Shown here in pieces: positions 1 through 8,375 of a stretch of DNA of 32,641 nt. A program made the position numbers and the translations under genes. Under the pieces are notes generated by a model, which made no database searches, was not told the DNA's origin, and saw nothing but the letters and a program-made list of their open reading frames with translations. Each line of letters opens with the position of its first letter. The first letter of the stretch is position 1. Source of the stretch: Bacillota bacterium (lineage in GTDB: Bacteria; Bacillota; Sulfobacillia; Sulfobacillales; Sulfobacillaceae); assembly GCA_021806205.1 (NCBI GenBank), contig JAJZXX010000167.1, positions 1 through 32,641 on the forward strand. The letters are read 5' to 3'.

Positions 1-249
1 GGCGAACTCCTTTGAGGTCGGAACCTTCTGCAAAAAAAACCCGTGCGGACACGATAGACGGCATCCCCGACAAGAACTGCTGAATTTTACGGCGCACAAC
101 CCCCTCAATTTTTGGACAAGCTCCTAGTGTGATGGGGCCTTAGTAAGGGAGTCGCTGTGGCTAGCGCCAACCCCTAAAAAGCCACAAAAACCCAGAAAGC
201 GACGTTAGTCGCGTGGATGAGTGCCCCTTTCGTCTGAGGGTTCAAAAGA
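1..249. other. Left edge, no gene recognised
   Basis: I see no open frame with recognisable protein similarity, no RNA gene and no clear repeat here. It lies downstream (on the minus strand) of the decayed MFS transporter and may be part of the same decayed region. Confidence 0.5.
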
Positions 250-867
250 TTAGATGTTCCCCAAATAGATTTGGGACGCCAGTTTAGGGGAAAGACTTGC
301 TTGCGCCACCACCAACGCCAGGGTCAAGGATAGTGCCATCCCCACATTTCGAAATGTATAGAACATGCCCGATGCTGACCCGGTGGACCCGGATGATGCC
401 GATGACATCACCGCCTTGGTCAAAGAAGGCCCGCCACTCCATTGGCTGCCGACATTAATAGCAGGGGCAAGATAGCAGCCCAGGGTGTAAAGTGGTAAGA
501 CAAATGGCACCCATCCCCACTGCAGCGCTGGCAGGGGCACCAACATTAAGCCCGCATCCAGGGAGCTTAGACGTGCGGCACCCTAGGGGGGGAAAGCAGC
601 GACGATGATGGGCGTCGCGGTAGCCTGCGACAGGGCGACACCCGCCCCTTGGAGAAATCGAAACAACAATAATAGCGTGCCAGTAGGAGCTAGCCCCGAG
701 GCTACCGTAAAGATAATGAGACCGGTTAAGAATATCTTCTTTCGACCTATCACTGCGGGCCAACGGCCTGTTGGCAATAAAAAGACAATGTAGCCAATGC
801 CTTCTGTTTTCACCAGTCCTATTGTTAGATTCTGGGGGAATTGTCGGAACCGCCTACGCCTTCCCAC
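250..867 (-). pseudogene. Decayed MFS drug exporter (DHA2-like), internally deleted
   Basis: Read on the minus strand, positions 867-586 encode the loop and helices around TM2-TM4 of a DHA2-type major facilitator (GRWPAVIGRKKIFLTG resembles the loop 2-3 signature, followed by FRFLQGAGVALSQA). A TAG stop at 583-585 follows, and in the same frame positions 546-250 encode a late segment (AVMSSASSGSTGSASG, then TFRNVGMALSL) that resembles the TM11 region of the same family. A DHA2 exporter is about 450-500 residues; the middle of the protein is missing, so this is a nonsense-mutated, internally deleted relic. The frame continues upstream past another stop (868-870) to about 1065, which may be the eroded N-terminus. 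A working protein from this stretch is unlikely. Confidence 0.7.
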
Positions 868-1211
868 TCACATTCGCGTTCGCCGTACACCCAACGCGAA
901 TCCCAGTCCCTGGGGCTGATTCTCCGGTGTTCCAGGGGTCACGGATCGATCGACCTTGGTGGCAGTCGGGCTCGTTGACGTGATGACATTTAGCATTAGC
1001 GCCAACAAGGGGCTGATCACGCGCTGTCTCTCCTCGCCCAAGTTCAAAAGGCTTGTGGGGCCCACAGCACGCCCCCGGGAAGCTAGCTCTACCCCGAGCT
1101 CGCGTTTAATTACGGACGACCGGCACGGCTACTGGAGACGCATCGCCGGGTGTCATGAGTCATGACCTTTCGAACGGAGCTGTGCGCCTTCTGCGTCCGG
1201 GAGAATCCCCC
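868..1211. other. Non-coding or eroded stretch upstream of the MFS relic
   Basis: A minus-strand frame at 868-1065 is in phase with the MFS relic and could be its worn N-terminus, but I see no firm motif. The rest up to the methyltransferase stop codon has no recognisable gene, promoter or terminator. Confidence 0.35.
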
Positions 1212-2105
1212 TCAACCCTTCAATCCTGGGGTACGATGCAGTCGGTCCAACGTGAGTCGGATCGCCTCGTCATTAATGTCGCCGACCCAAACCTGGCGCT
1301 GAAGTTTTACCCCGACAACGGCGGTCGTCCCCGAACCCCCGGCAAAATCGGCGAGCCAATCGCCGGGCCCAGTCGTCAATTCAATGAGACGCGTCATCAG
1401 TGCTTCGGGTTTTTGGGTGGGATACCCCACTCTTTCTTTAGCCGACGTGTTGATAATGGGAATGTCCCAGACCGAGTCGATAGCCCGACCGCGGCTGACA
1501 TGTTCGTCCAGGTAGATGCGATAGGCATGGGATCTTCCCTTGCCTTGATGCCCCCAGATCCATTCGCGACCATCCTCATCCACATGCACCTTTTGCCTTT
1601 TCATCGCCACGTATTGGTCACGATCCCACGCTTCAAACACCGGGTTGAAGTACGCCGCCTCTGTTTTGGCCCAAATCAGCAGTACATCGTGTTTACGATT
1701 CACATGCCGACTGGCCGGCTGCCGACGACCTCCGTAGTGCCAGATAATCTCATTGCGAAAATTGTCGTAGCCGAATATGCGGTCGCCTATAACCTTGAGA
1801 TAGTGCGCGGCATGATAATCACAATGCAATACCATAAACCCTCGATCATCCACCCAGGGCCGGACATTCAAAAGCCACGCCTCCATTTCGGACAAATAAG
1901 CCGTTAGGGACTCCCATTCGTCTGAAAACTGGCCATAATCCTTGTTGGAAAAAAACGGGGGATCCAGATAGATTAATTTGAAGCGCTTCTCAAAATGATG
2001 GTGGGTGAGCCACGCAATCTGCTGGGGCAACGAGCCTTGGGCCACCCTGAGCCCGTCGGTTTCCACAACCATCAGCCGATCAGGCCCCGATTCCTGATCT
2101 TCCAA
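1212..2105 (-). CDS. Orphan beta-class site-specific DNA methyltransferase
   Basis: This is a probable amino-methyltransferase that moves a methyl group from S-adenosylmethionine to adenine N6 or cytosine N4 in DNA. The catalytic motif IV (DPPF, about residues 48-51) comes before the AdoMet-binding motif I (FAGGSGTT, about residues 254-261). That order defines the beta class, as in type III Mod subunits and solitary phage-like enzymes. YPTQKPEALMTRLI lies just before motif I, as expected. At about 297 residues it is short for a type III Mod and has no visible separate target domain. The first codon at 2105 is TTG with a poorly placed AAAGGG; an ATG at 2072 (MVVETDG) is the alternative and lacks a clear ribosome site. 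No restriction subunit is next to it. It lies downstream of the tRNA-Thr 3' end, a typical site for acquired DNA. Confidence 0.85.
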   Translation of the reverse strand: MEDQESGPDRLMVVETDGLRVAQGSLPQQIAWLTHHHFEKRFKLIYLDPPFFSNKDYGQFSDEWESLTAYLSEMEAWLLNVRPWVDDRGFMVLHCDYHAAHYLKVIGDRIFGYDNFRNEIIWHYGGRRQPASRHVNRKHDVLLIWAKTEAAYFNPVFEAWDRDQYVAMKRQKVHVDEDGREWIWGHQGKGRSHAYRIYLDEHVSRGRAIDSVWDIPIINTSAKERVGYPTQKPEALMTRLIELTTGPGDWLADFAGGSGTTAVVGVKLQRQVWVGDINDEAIRLTLDRLHRTPGLKG

Positions 2106-2168
2106 CCCTTTATCTAATGAAGATATTCTTTTCAGCCCCTCTTTTACGCTTACGCCAACACAAAAAAA

Positions 2169-2244
<76 letters not shown>

Positions 2245-2250
2245 AAAAAA

Positions 2251-2327
<77 letters not shown>

Positions 2328-2332
2328 ATATC

Positions 2333-2418
2333 TGGTGGATGGGGTTGGATTCGAACCAACGTAGGCGCTAGCCAGCGGTTTTACAGACCGCCCCCTTTAA
2401 CCACTCGGGCACCCATCC
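2333..2418 (-). tRNA. tRNA-Tyr (anticodon GTA)
   Basis: The reverse strand gives an 86-base class II tRNA: acceptor GGATGGG/CCCATCC, anticodon loop CTGTAAA (GTA), a long variable arm and T arm GTTGG-TTCGAAT-CCAAC, with CCA encoded. The long variable arm with GTA anticodon is typical of bacterial tRNA-Tyr. It is the first gene of the three-tRNA operon. Confidence 0.97.
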
Positions 2419-2472
2419 ATGTCTACTATTTGATTATCGGACATTTGATACAAACCACGTAGTCGCTCTGCT

Positions 2473-2501
2473 ATTCTACCGAGGAAATACCTTGCTGTCA
2501 A
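2473..2501 (-). promoter_or_regulatory. Strong sigma-A promoter of the Tyr-fMet-Thr tRNA operon
   Basis: On the minus strand the -35 box TTGACA (2496-2501) is a perfect match, followed by a 17-base spacer and -10 box TAGAAT (2473-2478, 5 of 6). It points to the tRNA-Tyr 5' end about 55 bases away. Confidence 0.85.
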
Positions 2502-2545
2502 CCAACATCACGACTCTCACTCGATTGTGCAGACCATCCAAGCAC

Positions 2546-2950
2546 TCAACCATGATCGCAAATTTTTCCCGACTCACGGCGCGCTTCGTCCACAATTGCA
2601 CCCGCCTCAATTTCGATGACCAATTCCGGCACGATTAGTTCTTTCACCACGACCGCTGTCATAACCGGAACCAAATCGTTAAAGCCGCCCTCCCGAATTG
2701 CACGCGCTGCCTTGGCAATATTAAGATGCTTGGGCCACAAAATTCTAAGACGCACGATATCCCCCAGGCCGACGCCAAGTTCGGCTAGGGCCGCCTGCAT
2801 GATGACTATAATTCCTTAGGTTTGACCTGTTCAAACCCTAAGCATCGCCACGTGGCTCTCCCTAATGGCGCCGGCTACCTCAATGCGAAGGCCTGCCCGA
2901 ATAGCCCGGCAGTAGCCCAACCTCTTTTCTCCAAGGAAACCCGCCCACGC
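2546..2950 (-). pseudogene. RidA/YjgF-family relic with two in-frame stop codons
   Basis: The 84-residue open part (2800-2546) resembles the C-terminal two thirds of a RidA-family enamine/imine deaminase: AALAELGVGLGDIVRLRI and then PELVIEIEAGAI near the end. Reading the same frame further upstream gives a plausible RidA N-terminus (GEKRLGYCRAIRAG, then IEVAGAI) to about 2950, interrupted by TGA and TAA codons between about 2805 and 2835. So the gene looks whole in length (about 130 residues) but broken by nonsense changes, without a frameshift. A short protein starting at ATG 2800 could still be made but would lack the first strands of the trimeric fold. The assignment rests on pattern matching by eye. 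Confidence 0.65.
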
Positions 2951-3016
2951 CAAGACATCAAAGATACACTCCCCCCGTGAAAAACAACCTTTCCAACGAC
3001 GTACCTATCGAACCTC

Positions 3017-5692
3017 TTATCCGGAAGAAACCTGGCGCGTACTGTCCGACCACCAGTCCACGATGTGCGCGTCGCCTATCTTGGTATAGCGGGTTGCCGC
3101 ACTGGTAATGAGAATGATCTGGGCTTTTTTCGCAACGAGGTTTAATACCGCCGCCATGAGATCCAGACGCGCATCATCGGTATGCCCGAGGGTGTCGTCG
3201 AGAATGATGGGAACGCCCTCGGTCGGGCTCACTAAAGACGCCACCGCTAGCCGAATTACTAAGGCGAGCTGTTCTTTGGCACCGGTACTCAGAGCCTGCA
3301 CGGGGATCTTAATGCCGTCCAAGGTCCGGGAGATGACTTGGAGTGAGTCGTCTAAAGCGACGTCAAACCCTTGGCCAAAGACCACCGCACCCAGCCGGAC
3401 GATCTCCCGGCGCAACGGCTCTCGATAGCGACGCTGTTCGGCGTCACGGCAGGTCGTCACGATATCATACAGGATTTTGGCCGCCCTGGCCCTTTGTTCC
3501 AAGACTTTTAGATCATACAGTCCCTTATCGAGTAATCCAGTCGCCTCATCCAACTCTTCGGACAATCCCAATCCCCCCAGGGCTTGAAGCCGTCCCTGAA
3601 TTTCCGCCCGTTCATGAGTATAATCACTTAATTGCGTTTGCAACCGGTCAATCTCCTGGCGCTTTTGACTGTCGCGAAGCCGCATCTGATCCGGATCGAT
3701 TAGCGCCAGTCGACGATTCAGCGCATCTTCCTCCGCCTTAATGGATTCCAGCGATTGACGCACATTAGTGGCTTTTGTCGCGAGGTCCTCGTCACCAATT
3801 TCTTGCCTGAGCTGCTCTAAATTGTGTTGGACGCCCAAGAGCTCATCCCGGCTATTCATGAGGTCTCGCGTTATTGATTCCAGCTCTTGCTTGGAAGCCT
3901 CCGTGCTGACCGTGGCTAACTCAAGCTCTCTTACAGCGTTTCGAAGGTTTTCGTCGGTTTCGGTCATGGTTTTTCGCGCACAATCTGCCTGCCTTTGCGC
4001 CTCATCCGGTGATGTCAAAAACACATAATCCGTTCCGCGCCGCAGGCGGTACTCGTCCACCCGAGCCGTGAGTTCGTCAAAACGCCTTTTTAGCTTGGCG
4101 GAATCCTCACCAGACAGGGCCTCTTCCAATTCTGCGGTGAGTCGCTCTAGCTTGGCGTCCAGTGCGGTCTTTTGGTTCCATGCGTCTTCAGCCTCGGTTA
4201 GGGAGGATACGCCGAACTGATTCAGAAGCTTGCGCAAGCGCGCCCTTTCCTTTTCCAGTGTGGCATGCATGGTCGACACGGACGCGCCCGGCAATAGCGA
4301 CATGTCGAGCACATCAGCGACTTTTACTGACAGCGGTTCACTGACGGAAAAGGTTCGTTCGTTTGACGCGGCCATCAATTCCGTCTCGCCATTAATAGTC
4401 AGGGGGATGGCACTTAACGCTTTAATGCTTACCTGGGGAGTGGCGACCTCAAGGACTGCCTTTGCCGCATTAAACACGGCGGCCTGTTTACGAATCGCTG
4501 AGATCCCTTCTTTGGACACTTGGATGCGACGGCGGGCTTTGGCCCATATCTCACCCTCGCGCTGCAACTGGTCTATGCGGGCGAGATGACTTTTTAGCGT
4601 GTCTAACTCGGCATGGCTCACAAAGATAGCCGCATCTTCATTGAGACGTTCAAAGGCTTGACGTGACTCTAAACTCCTGGCGTCCCACGACAAAAAGACC
4701 TGCCTTTTTTGAATCAAGTCTTGATCGGCTTGAGATTTCGCGGCCTCTCGGATAATTCGTTGGGACTCCAGTTGTTCAATAGATTCGATCAGCAACGCCT
4801 CCTCCTGCACCAATTTCTCACGCTCAGACTGCTGACGTTCTAAGCCGGATAACTGTTCTTGCGATCGAGCATATTGCGCCAAGATCTCTCGATGGGACGA
4901 CTCCAAAGTTTGCAACGTCCTCATGTCGACTTGAATCTTTTGATAGAGCTCTTGCGCATCGCTCCATTGTCGGGACAGGTTATCGATTTCCCGCCCCAAG
5001 TGTACCAGGCGATCTTGAATACGCTCGACATTCATTATTTCTTCGGCTAACTCGTTAACCCGGGTTTTAAGCGCCTCGACGCGCTGTTTGGGTGCGGTCC
5101 ATACCGCAGCGCGCCCCATTCCCGTGGGTGTATAGTAGCGTTCAAATTCCCGCTCGACACGCTGCAACAAGCTATCGTCAGACGCCCGTTGATTCCCTCC
5201 GGCAACCCGATCCAGCGCCTCTTTTAGCGATACAAATTCCCCGAGAGCAACTGCAGCCGCTTCATCCACACCGGCTCCCTGCACGATTTGAATGGCTTTC
5301 CACAAATCCCAATCGGTATGGGTTTCGATGAAGTTCCTCATATAATCGTGGGCTTGGCGCCCCGATAACTTTAGGGAGTCGGAATGGGACTGCATTGTGA
5401 GGGTGGTTTGGCGGTCCCGATGATATCGCTTAGCATAGTGAAAGGTTTTCCCCCCAAGGGAAAAATGCGCCTCAATTTCCGTGGCCAAATCCTGACCTTG
5501 AGGCTTTATCGCTTCCACATCGCGGTGCCGCGATGAATCCTGAAATTCAATCAGAATAGTAAAAGCACTCACGAATGAGGTTTTGCCCACTTCATTGGGG
5601 CCTTGAATCAAGGTGATACCCTGGGGGCGAAACTCGATAGATCGGTCCCGAATTCCCTTGAAATTTCGTACCCGCAGGGCCATAAGCCGCAT
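3017..5692 (-). CDS. SbcC/Rad50-like (YhaN-type) coiled-coil ATPase
   Basis: This is an SMC-like ATPase, probably the motor subunit of a two-part DNA nuclease with the adjacent SbcD-like protein. It has Walker A GPNEVGKT at about residues 31-38, about 650 residues of charged, heptad-like coiled coil (roughly 190-750), an ABC-type signature LSTGAKEQLAL near residue 801 and Walker B IILDD near 829-833. There is no CxxC zinc hook in the middle of the coil, so it is closer to B. subtilis YhaN than to true SbcC or Rad50. The start is set at ATG 5692, because AAGGAGGGATAAG lies just before it; a longer frame from 5758 would run into the upstream gene. The start sits one base after the stop of the SbcD-like gene, so translation is probably coupled. 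Length is 891 residues. Confidence 0.88.
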   Translation of the reverse strand: MRLMALRVRNFKGIRDRSIEFRPQGITLIQGPNEVGKTSFVSAFTILIEFQDSSRHRDVEAIKPQGQDLATEIEAHFSLGGKTFHYAKRYHRDRQTTLTMQSHSDSLKLSGRQAHDYMRNFIETHTDWDLWKAIQIVQGAGVDEAAAVALGEFVSLKEALDRVAGGNQRASDDSLLQRVEREFERYYTPTGMGRAAVWTAPKQRVEALKTRVNELAEEIMNVERIQDRLVHLGREIDNLSRQWSDAQELYQKIQVDMRTLQTLESSHREILAQYARSQEQLSGLERQQSEREKLVQEEALLIESIEQLESQRIIREAAKSQADQDLIQKRQVFLSWDARSLESRQAFERLNEDAAIFVSHAELDTLKSHLARIDQLQREGEIWAKARRRIQVSKEGISAIRKQAAVFNAAKAVLEVATPQVSIKALSAIPLTINGETELMAASNERTFSVSEPLSVKVADVLDMSLLPGASVSTMHATLEKERARLRKLLNQFGVSSLTEAEDAWNQKTALDAKLERLTAELEEALSGEDSAKLKRRFDELTARVDEYRLRRGTDYVFLTSPDEAQRQADCARKTMTETDENLRNAVRELELATVSTEASKQELESITRDLMNSRDELLGVQHNLEQLRQEIGDEDLATKATNVRQSLESIKAEEDALNRRLALIDPDQMRLRDSQKRQEIDRLQTQLSDYTHERAEIQGRLQALGGLGLSEELDEATGLLDKGLYDLKVLEQRARAAKILYDIVTTCRDAEQRRYREPLRREIVRLGAVVFGQGFDVALDDSLQVISRTLDGIKIPVQALSTGAKEQLALVIRLAVASLVSPTEGVPIILDDTLGHTDDARLDLMAAVLNLVAKKAQIILITSAATRYTKIGDAHIVDWWSDSTRQVSSG

Positions 5693-5693
5693 C

Positions 5694-6818
5694 TTATCCC
5701 TCCTTGGCCAGACGATAGTATAGCGCCAATGCGTCACGATATGGTTGTCCTTCAGCATCTTGCCGTGACGCCAACTCGATTAATTGAGTTAAAGCATCCT
5801 CGGCGTACCCGCTCAAACTCAAATCCTGGAATTCTCCCGACTCAGGCAAAATAGCTAGTTGATCACGATGCTCATGCCGTTCGATCGCCCCAAAGATTTC
5901 ACGCCACTTATCTAGGGATGCTACGATCCGCAGCTGATCGTTCAAGCTGATTGCCCCGCGAAAATTCACCTTGACAATAGTATGCGCCTTATCGGGAATG
6001 CCCTGAAGAAATTGCTCCAAAACCATTTCAGCACTATTAAGTTGGACGTCGAGCACTCTTTCAACAAAACGCCATGTACCCACCTGGACCGGCTTCACCT
6101 CGACGCTGTCAGACCGCAAGTCCACAACCAACACCTGGCCAGAATCTGTTTCGTCATAGTCCGTCGGTTCCGGGGCGCCGGCGTACCAAATCCTCCCGGT
6201 CGATCCGACCGACGTGGTGGAATGGCGGTCGCCAAGCGCCACGTATTGCACCCGGTTCTGTCTGACCGCCTCCTCAACTAGATCTATATCAATGACCCCA
6301 AGAACATCCGAGTCTCCCATCGATGAAGTCGCACCATGCCCGATGACGACGCGAAACGCACCCGAAAGCCGAGGCAACCTCTTAACCACGTTTCCTACGC
6401 GATCTTCGACAAGTTGTTTAGCCAGCCAAGGCACCCCAACCAGTTCGACGTGGTCCAGGACCGAGACGCTAGCGTCAGAGTCCAGAACGTGTACGTTGGC
6501 GGGCTTGCCTTCGATAAATTCCCGAGAATGGTAGATGGTAGACGGACCCAGATGATCGTGATTGCCGGGGAGCAGATAGACCGGTACGGAAATAGCGCCC
6601 ATGGCGTCCAGCGCCCGCTGCACGGTGCGAGGGCGTAGCAGATTGGATTCGAACACATCCCCGGCCACCACAACAAACGCACAGTCGTATTCCTGGACAA
6701 CCTGGCCCATTCGCCGAATGACCGTCTCACGTGCATCAGAGAACCGCGATTGGGCATCTTCATCCAAGAAATGGCGCTTCATGCCAATTTGCCAATCCGC
6801 CGTATGTAGAAATCGCAT
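5694..6818 (-). CDS. SbcD/Mre11-like (YhaO-type) metallophosphoesterase
   Basis: This is a probable Mn-dependent DNA nuclease subunit that works with the downstream ATPase in end processing. The calcineurin-like motifs are visible in order: HTADWQIG at residues 5-12, AGDVFES around 65, GNHDH around 98, GHG around 170, and ALGDRHS around 205. The first motif reads D-W-Q where SbcD and Mre11 normally have D-x-H, so one metal ligand position is changed; I believe some actinobacterial relatives share this form. The start is placed at ATG 6818, preceded by GAGGAGG at a good distance; a longer frame begins at 6854. At 374 residues the length fits SbcD/YhaO. It is the first gene of a two-gene operon. 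Confidence 0.88.
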   Translation of the reverse strand: MRFLHTADWQIGMKRHFLDEDAQSRFSDARETVIRRMGQVVQEYDCAFVVVAGDVFESNLLRPRTVQRALDAMGAISVPVYLLPGNHDHLGPSTIYHSREFIEGKPANVHVLDSDASVSVLDHVELVGVPWLAKQLVEDRVGNVVKRLPRLSGAFRVVIGHGATSSMGDSDVLGVIDIDLVEEAVRQNRVQYVALGDRHSTTSVGSTGRIWYAGAPEPTDYDETDSGQVLVVDLRSDSVEVKPVQVGTWRFVERVLDVQLNSAEMVLEQFLQGIPDKAHTIVKVNFRGAISLNDQLRIVASLDKWREIFGAIERHEHRDQLAILPESGEFQDLSLSGYAEDALTQLIELASRQDAEGQPYRDALALYYRLAKEG

Positions 6819-7040
6819 TAGGAACCTCCTCAGACTTGATCTCCCCGAGGTCAACCGCCTTTAGAAGTTCCACACACCGTCAGTCATTTCCTTCAGGAAC
6901 CTATAACACTCACCGAAGAGTCGTCTACCGGCCATTCCCGTGAGTGCGATACCGTTAAGGTATCGCGCTATCTGGACAAAGACTATACCGATAACATTTC
7001 ACGAAACCAGTGGACCTAACCCTCCAGACATACGGATTGA

Positions 7041-7229
7041 CTAGTGTCGTTCCGCTTCCCTTCTGAGTACCCAGCGCGGAAAGCACTTTCTGCAGATGCG
7101 GTCTACGGGCCGCAACTGGTCGGAATTGTAGAATTCATCAAATCGGTACGTAAACGCGGACCCACAGAGAACACACCAGTGCTGGATTGTTTGACCGGGC
7201 CCAGCGTTTTGTATAGCTACACCTGTCAT
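7041..7229 (-). CDS. Small zinc-ribbon protein, function unknown
   Basis: This 62-residue protein has two CxxC knuckles (CVLC and CRKC) about 28 residues apart, enough to bind one zinc ion in a ribbon fold. The C-terminus is basic (FPRWVLRREAERH). The ATG at 7229 follows GAGGTGG at a normal distance, which supports it as a real gene; a GTG at 7238 is a weaker start. I do not recognise the family. It lies upstream of the SbcDC-like operon on the same strand, but about 220 bases separate them, so a shared job is only a guess. Confidence 0.6.
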   Translation of the reverse strand: MTGVAIQNAGPGQTIQHWCVLCGSAFTYRFDEFYNSDQLRPVDRICRKCFPRWVLRREAERH

Positions 7230-7503
7230 TAAAACCACCTCAGCAAAAAATTCGTCTGTCTTGAGTCAACCACAAATTTGTTGCCAAACCATAACAACAA
7301 AGTACGTAACGTGGGCGTGAATTCTGTCGTGGCCACCTATTAAATTAACGTACGCCTGACGGCCAAGGTTACGTGGGGCTTAGCCATTCTAATCGATCGG
7401 GCCGAATCTGCCCCGCTAATAAGTCCTTGCCTCACCGATTATCTGATTTGTGAGAATCGTTCGCATTTTGAGGAATGAACCACCTTGGTTATGTCCCCAA
7501 GGA

Positions 7504-7534
7504 GGTGTGGCGACCGAAATTTGGCCGCCACACC
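7504..7534. other. Strong stem-loop downstream of the cupin gene
   Basis: GGTGTGGCG (7504-7512) pairs perfectly with CGCCACACC (7526-7534), with a further CC/GG pair inside the 13-base loop. It lies 22 bases beyond the stop codon of the minus-strand cupin gene. There is no T tract on either side, so it is not a standard intrinsic terminator; it may protect the 3' end of the message or pause the polymerase. Confidence 0.55.
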
Positions 7535-7555
7535 ATGGTGCTCCTCAAAACCCGA

Positions 7556-7960
7556 TTATTGCCAGGTAAGTGCCTCGCCTAAACGTACCCCATCCTGCCC
7601 CGTCAGGGAGTCTAGATTCGCTTGGATTACAATGCACCAAAGCTCACTGTCCGAATTGTTGCGCCAGGCCCGGCGACCTTCCGGCATCACGCGGACAATC
7701 GTTCCGGGGTGTACGTCGAAGACTTCCCCATCCACTTGGAATTGGCCCTGACCGCCAATAAAGAGGTACATTTCCTCGTGAAGCTTGTGCTGGTGCAAGA
7801 ACGGAACTTCCTGACCGGGCGGCAAACGGTTTAACGAGACCTCCATCCCTGTAAAGCCAAGCTCCCGACCGACAAACAGCTTCGCATCCCAGTCTTCCAT
7901 CGGGCCAACCTGGCCCACGGAATAGTGCTCTTGATGACGTACATGCGTGACATTAGACAT
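7556..7960 (-). CDS. Single-domain cupin protein
   Basis: A 134-residue cupin_2-type beta-barrel protein, cytoplasmic, exact substrate unknown. The first cupin motif is present as HQHKLHEEMYLFIGGQG (metal-ligand histidines and glutamate), followed by GEVFDVHPGTIVRVMPEG, which forms the rest of the barrel. Such proteins can be small sugar- or acid-modifying enzymes or ligand sensors. ATG 7960 is taken as start, with AGGTGG about ten bases before it; a GTG at 7972 is in frame. It stands alone, opposite in direction to the following tRNA-Thr, and is followed by a strong hairpin. Confidence 0.8.
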   Translation of the reverse strand: MSNVTHVRHQEHYSVGQVGPMEDWDAKLFVGRELGFTGMEVSLNRLPPGQEVPFLHQHKLHEEMYLFIGGQGQFQVDGEVFDVHPGTIVRVMPEGRRAWRNNSDSELWCIVIQANLDSLTGQDGVRLGEALTWQ

Positions 7961-8035
7961 TCCCTCAACCACCTTTCACGGCTATTGTAACGGATCACAT
8001 ATGGGAAAATATGTCACTTCGATAAACTAGTAGAT

Positions 8036-8064
8036 TTGATGCACGGATGGTCCTATGGTATAGT
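8036..8064 (+). promoter_or_regulatory. Promoter of tRNA-Thr(TGT)
   Basis: TTGATG (8036-8041), a 17-base spacer, then TATAGT (8059-8064). Both boxes match the sigma-A consensus well, and the tRNA begins 20 bases after the -10 box. Confidence 0.8.
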
Positions 8065-8084
8065 AAAAGTCCGGTCGATGTCGT

Positions 8085-8160
8085 GCTGGCGTAGCTCAAT
8101 TGGCAGAGCAGCGGTTTTGTAAACCGCAGGTTGCGGGTTCGAGTCCCATCGCCAGCTCCA
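8085..8160 (+). tRNA. tRNA-Thr (anticodon TGT)
   Basis: A full cloverleaf on the plus strand: acceptor GCTGGCG/CGCCAGC, D arm GCTC/GAGC, anticodon stem GCGGT/ACCGC with loop TTTGTAA, T arm with TTCGAGT, and encoded CCA. It is a single-gene unit with its own promoter and complements the GGT isoacceptor at 2169-2244. Confidence 0.97.
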
Positions 8161-8242
8161 CTGTTAATCAAGTCCCGTTGCATTTACTCATCTAGTCCTA
8201 ATCGACGGTAGTGATAGTCCGTCTTTTGGTATGGGGCGCATG

Positions 8243-8256
8243 CTTGTCTGGACAAG
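8243..8256. promoter_or_regulatory. 14-base palindrome upstream of the aldo/keto reductase
   Basis: CTTGTCTGGACAAG is a perfect inverted repeat of 6-base arms around a TG. It lies about 120 bases upstream of the reductase start and 83 bases after the tRNA. It could be an operator; no regulator is linked to it. Confidence 0.3.
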
Positions 8257-8375
8257 AGCTTTTACCCACCGACCACTAGTCTCCTCAACAACCCTATGCC
8301 TCAAGGTTGACGGTTCGACCAAAGTCGGAACAGGCATGTTATCACTGAGACGACGTTCGAAGGAGATGGCCTTTA

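Noticed and set aside
1155-1907. 250-codon plus-strand open frame
   Set aside because: It is the antisense shadow of the DNA methyltransferase, without a family look or ribosome site.
7995-8183. Minus-strand open frame of 62 codons with a GTRTRNLRFTKPLLCQLSY segment
   Set aside because: This is the antisense of tRNA-Thr(TGT), a well-known spurious translation.
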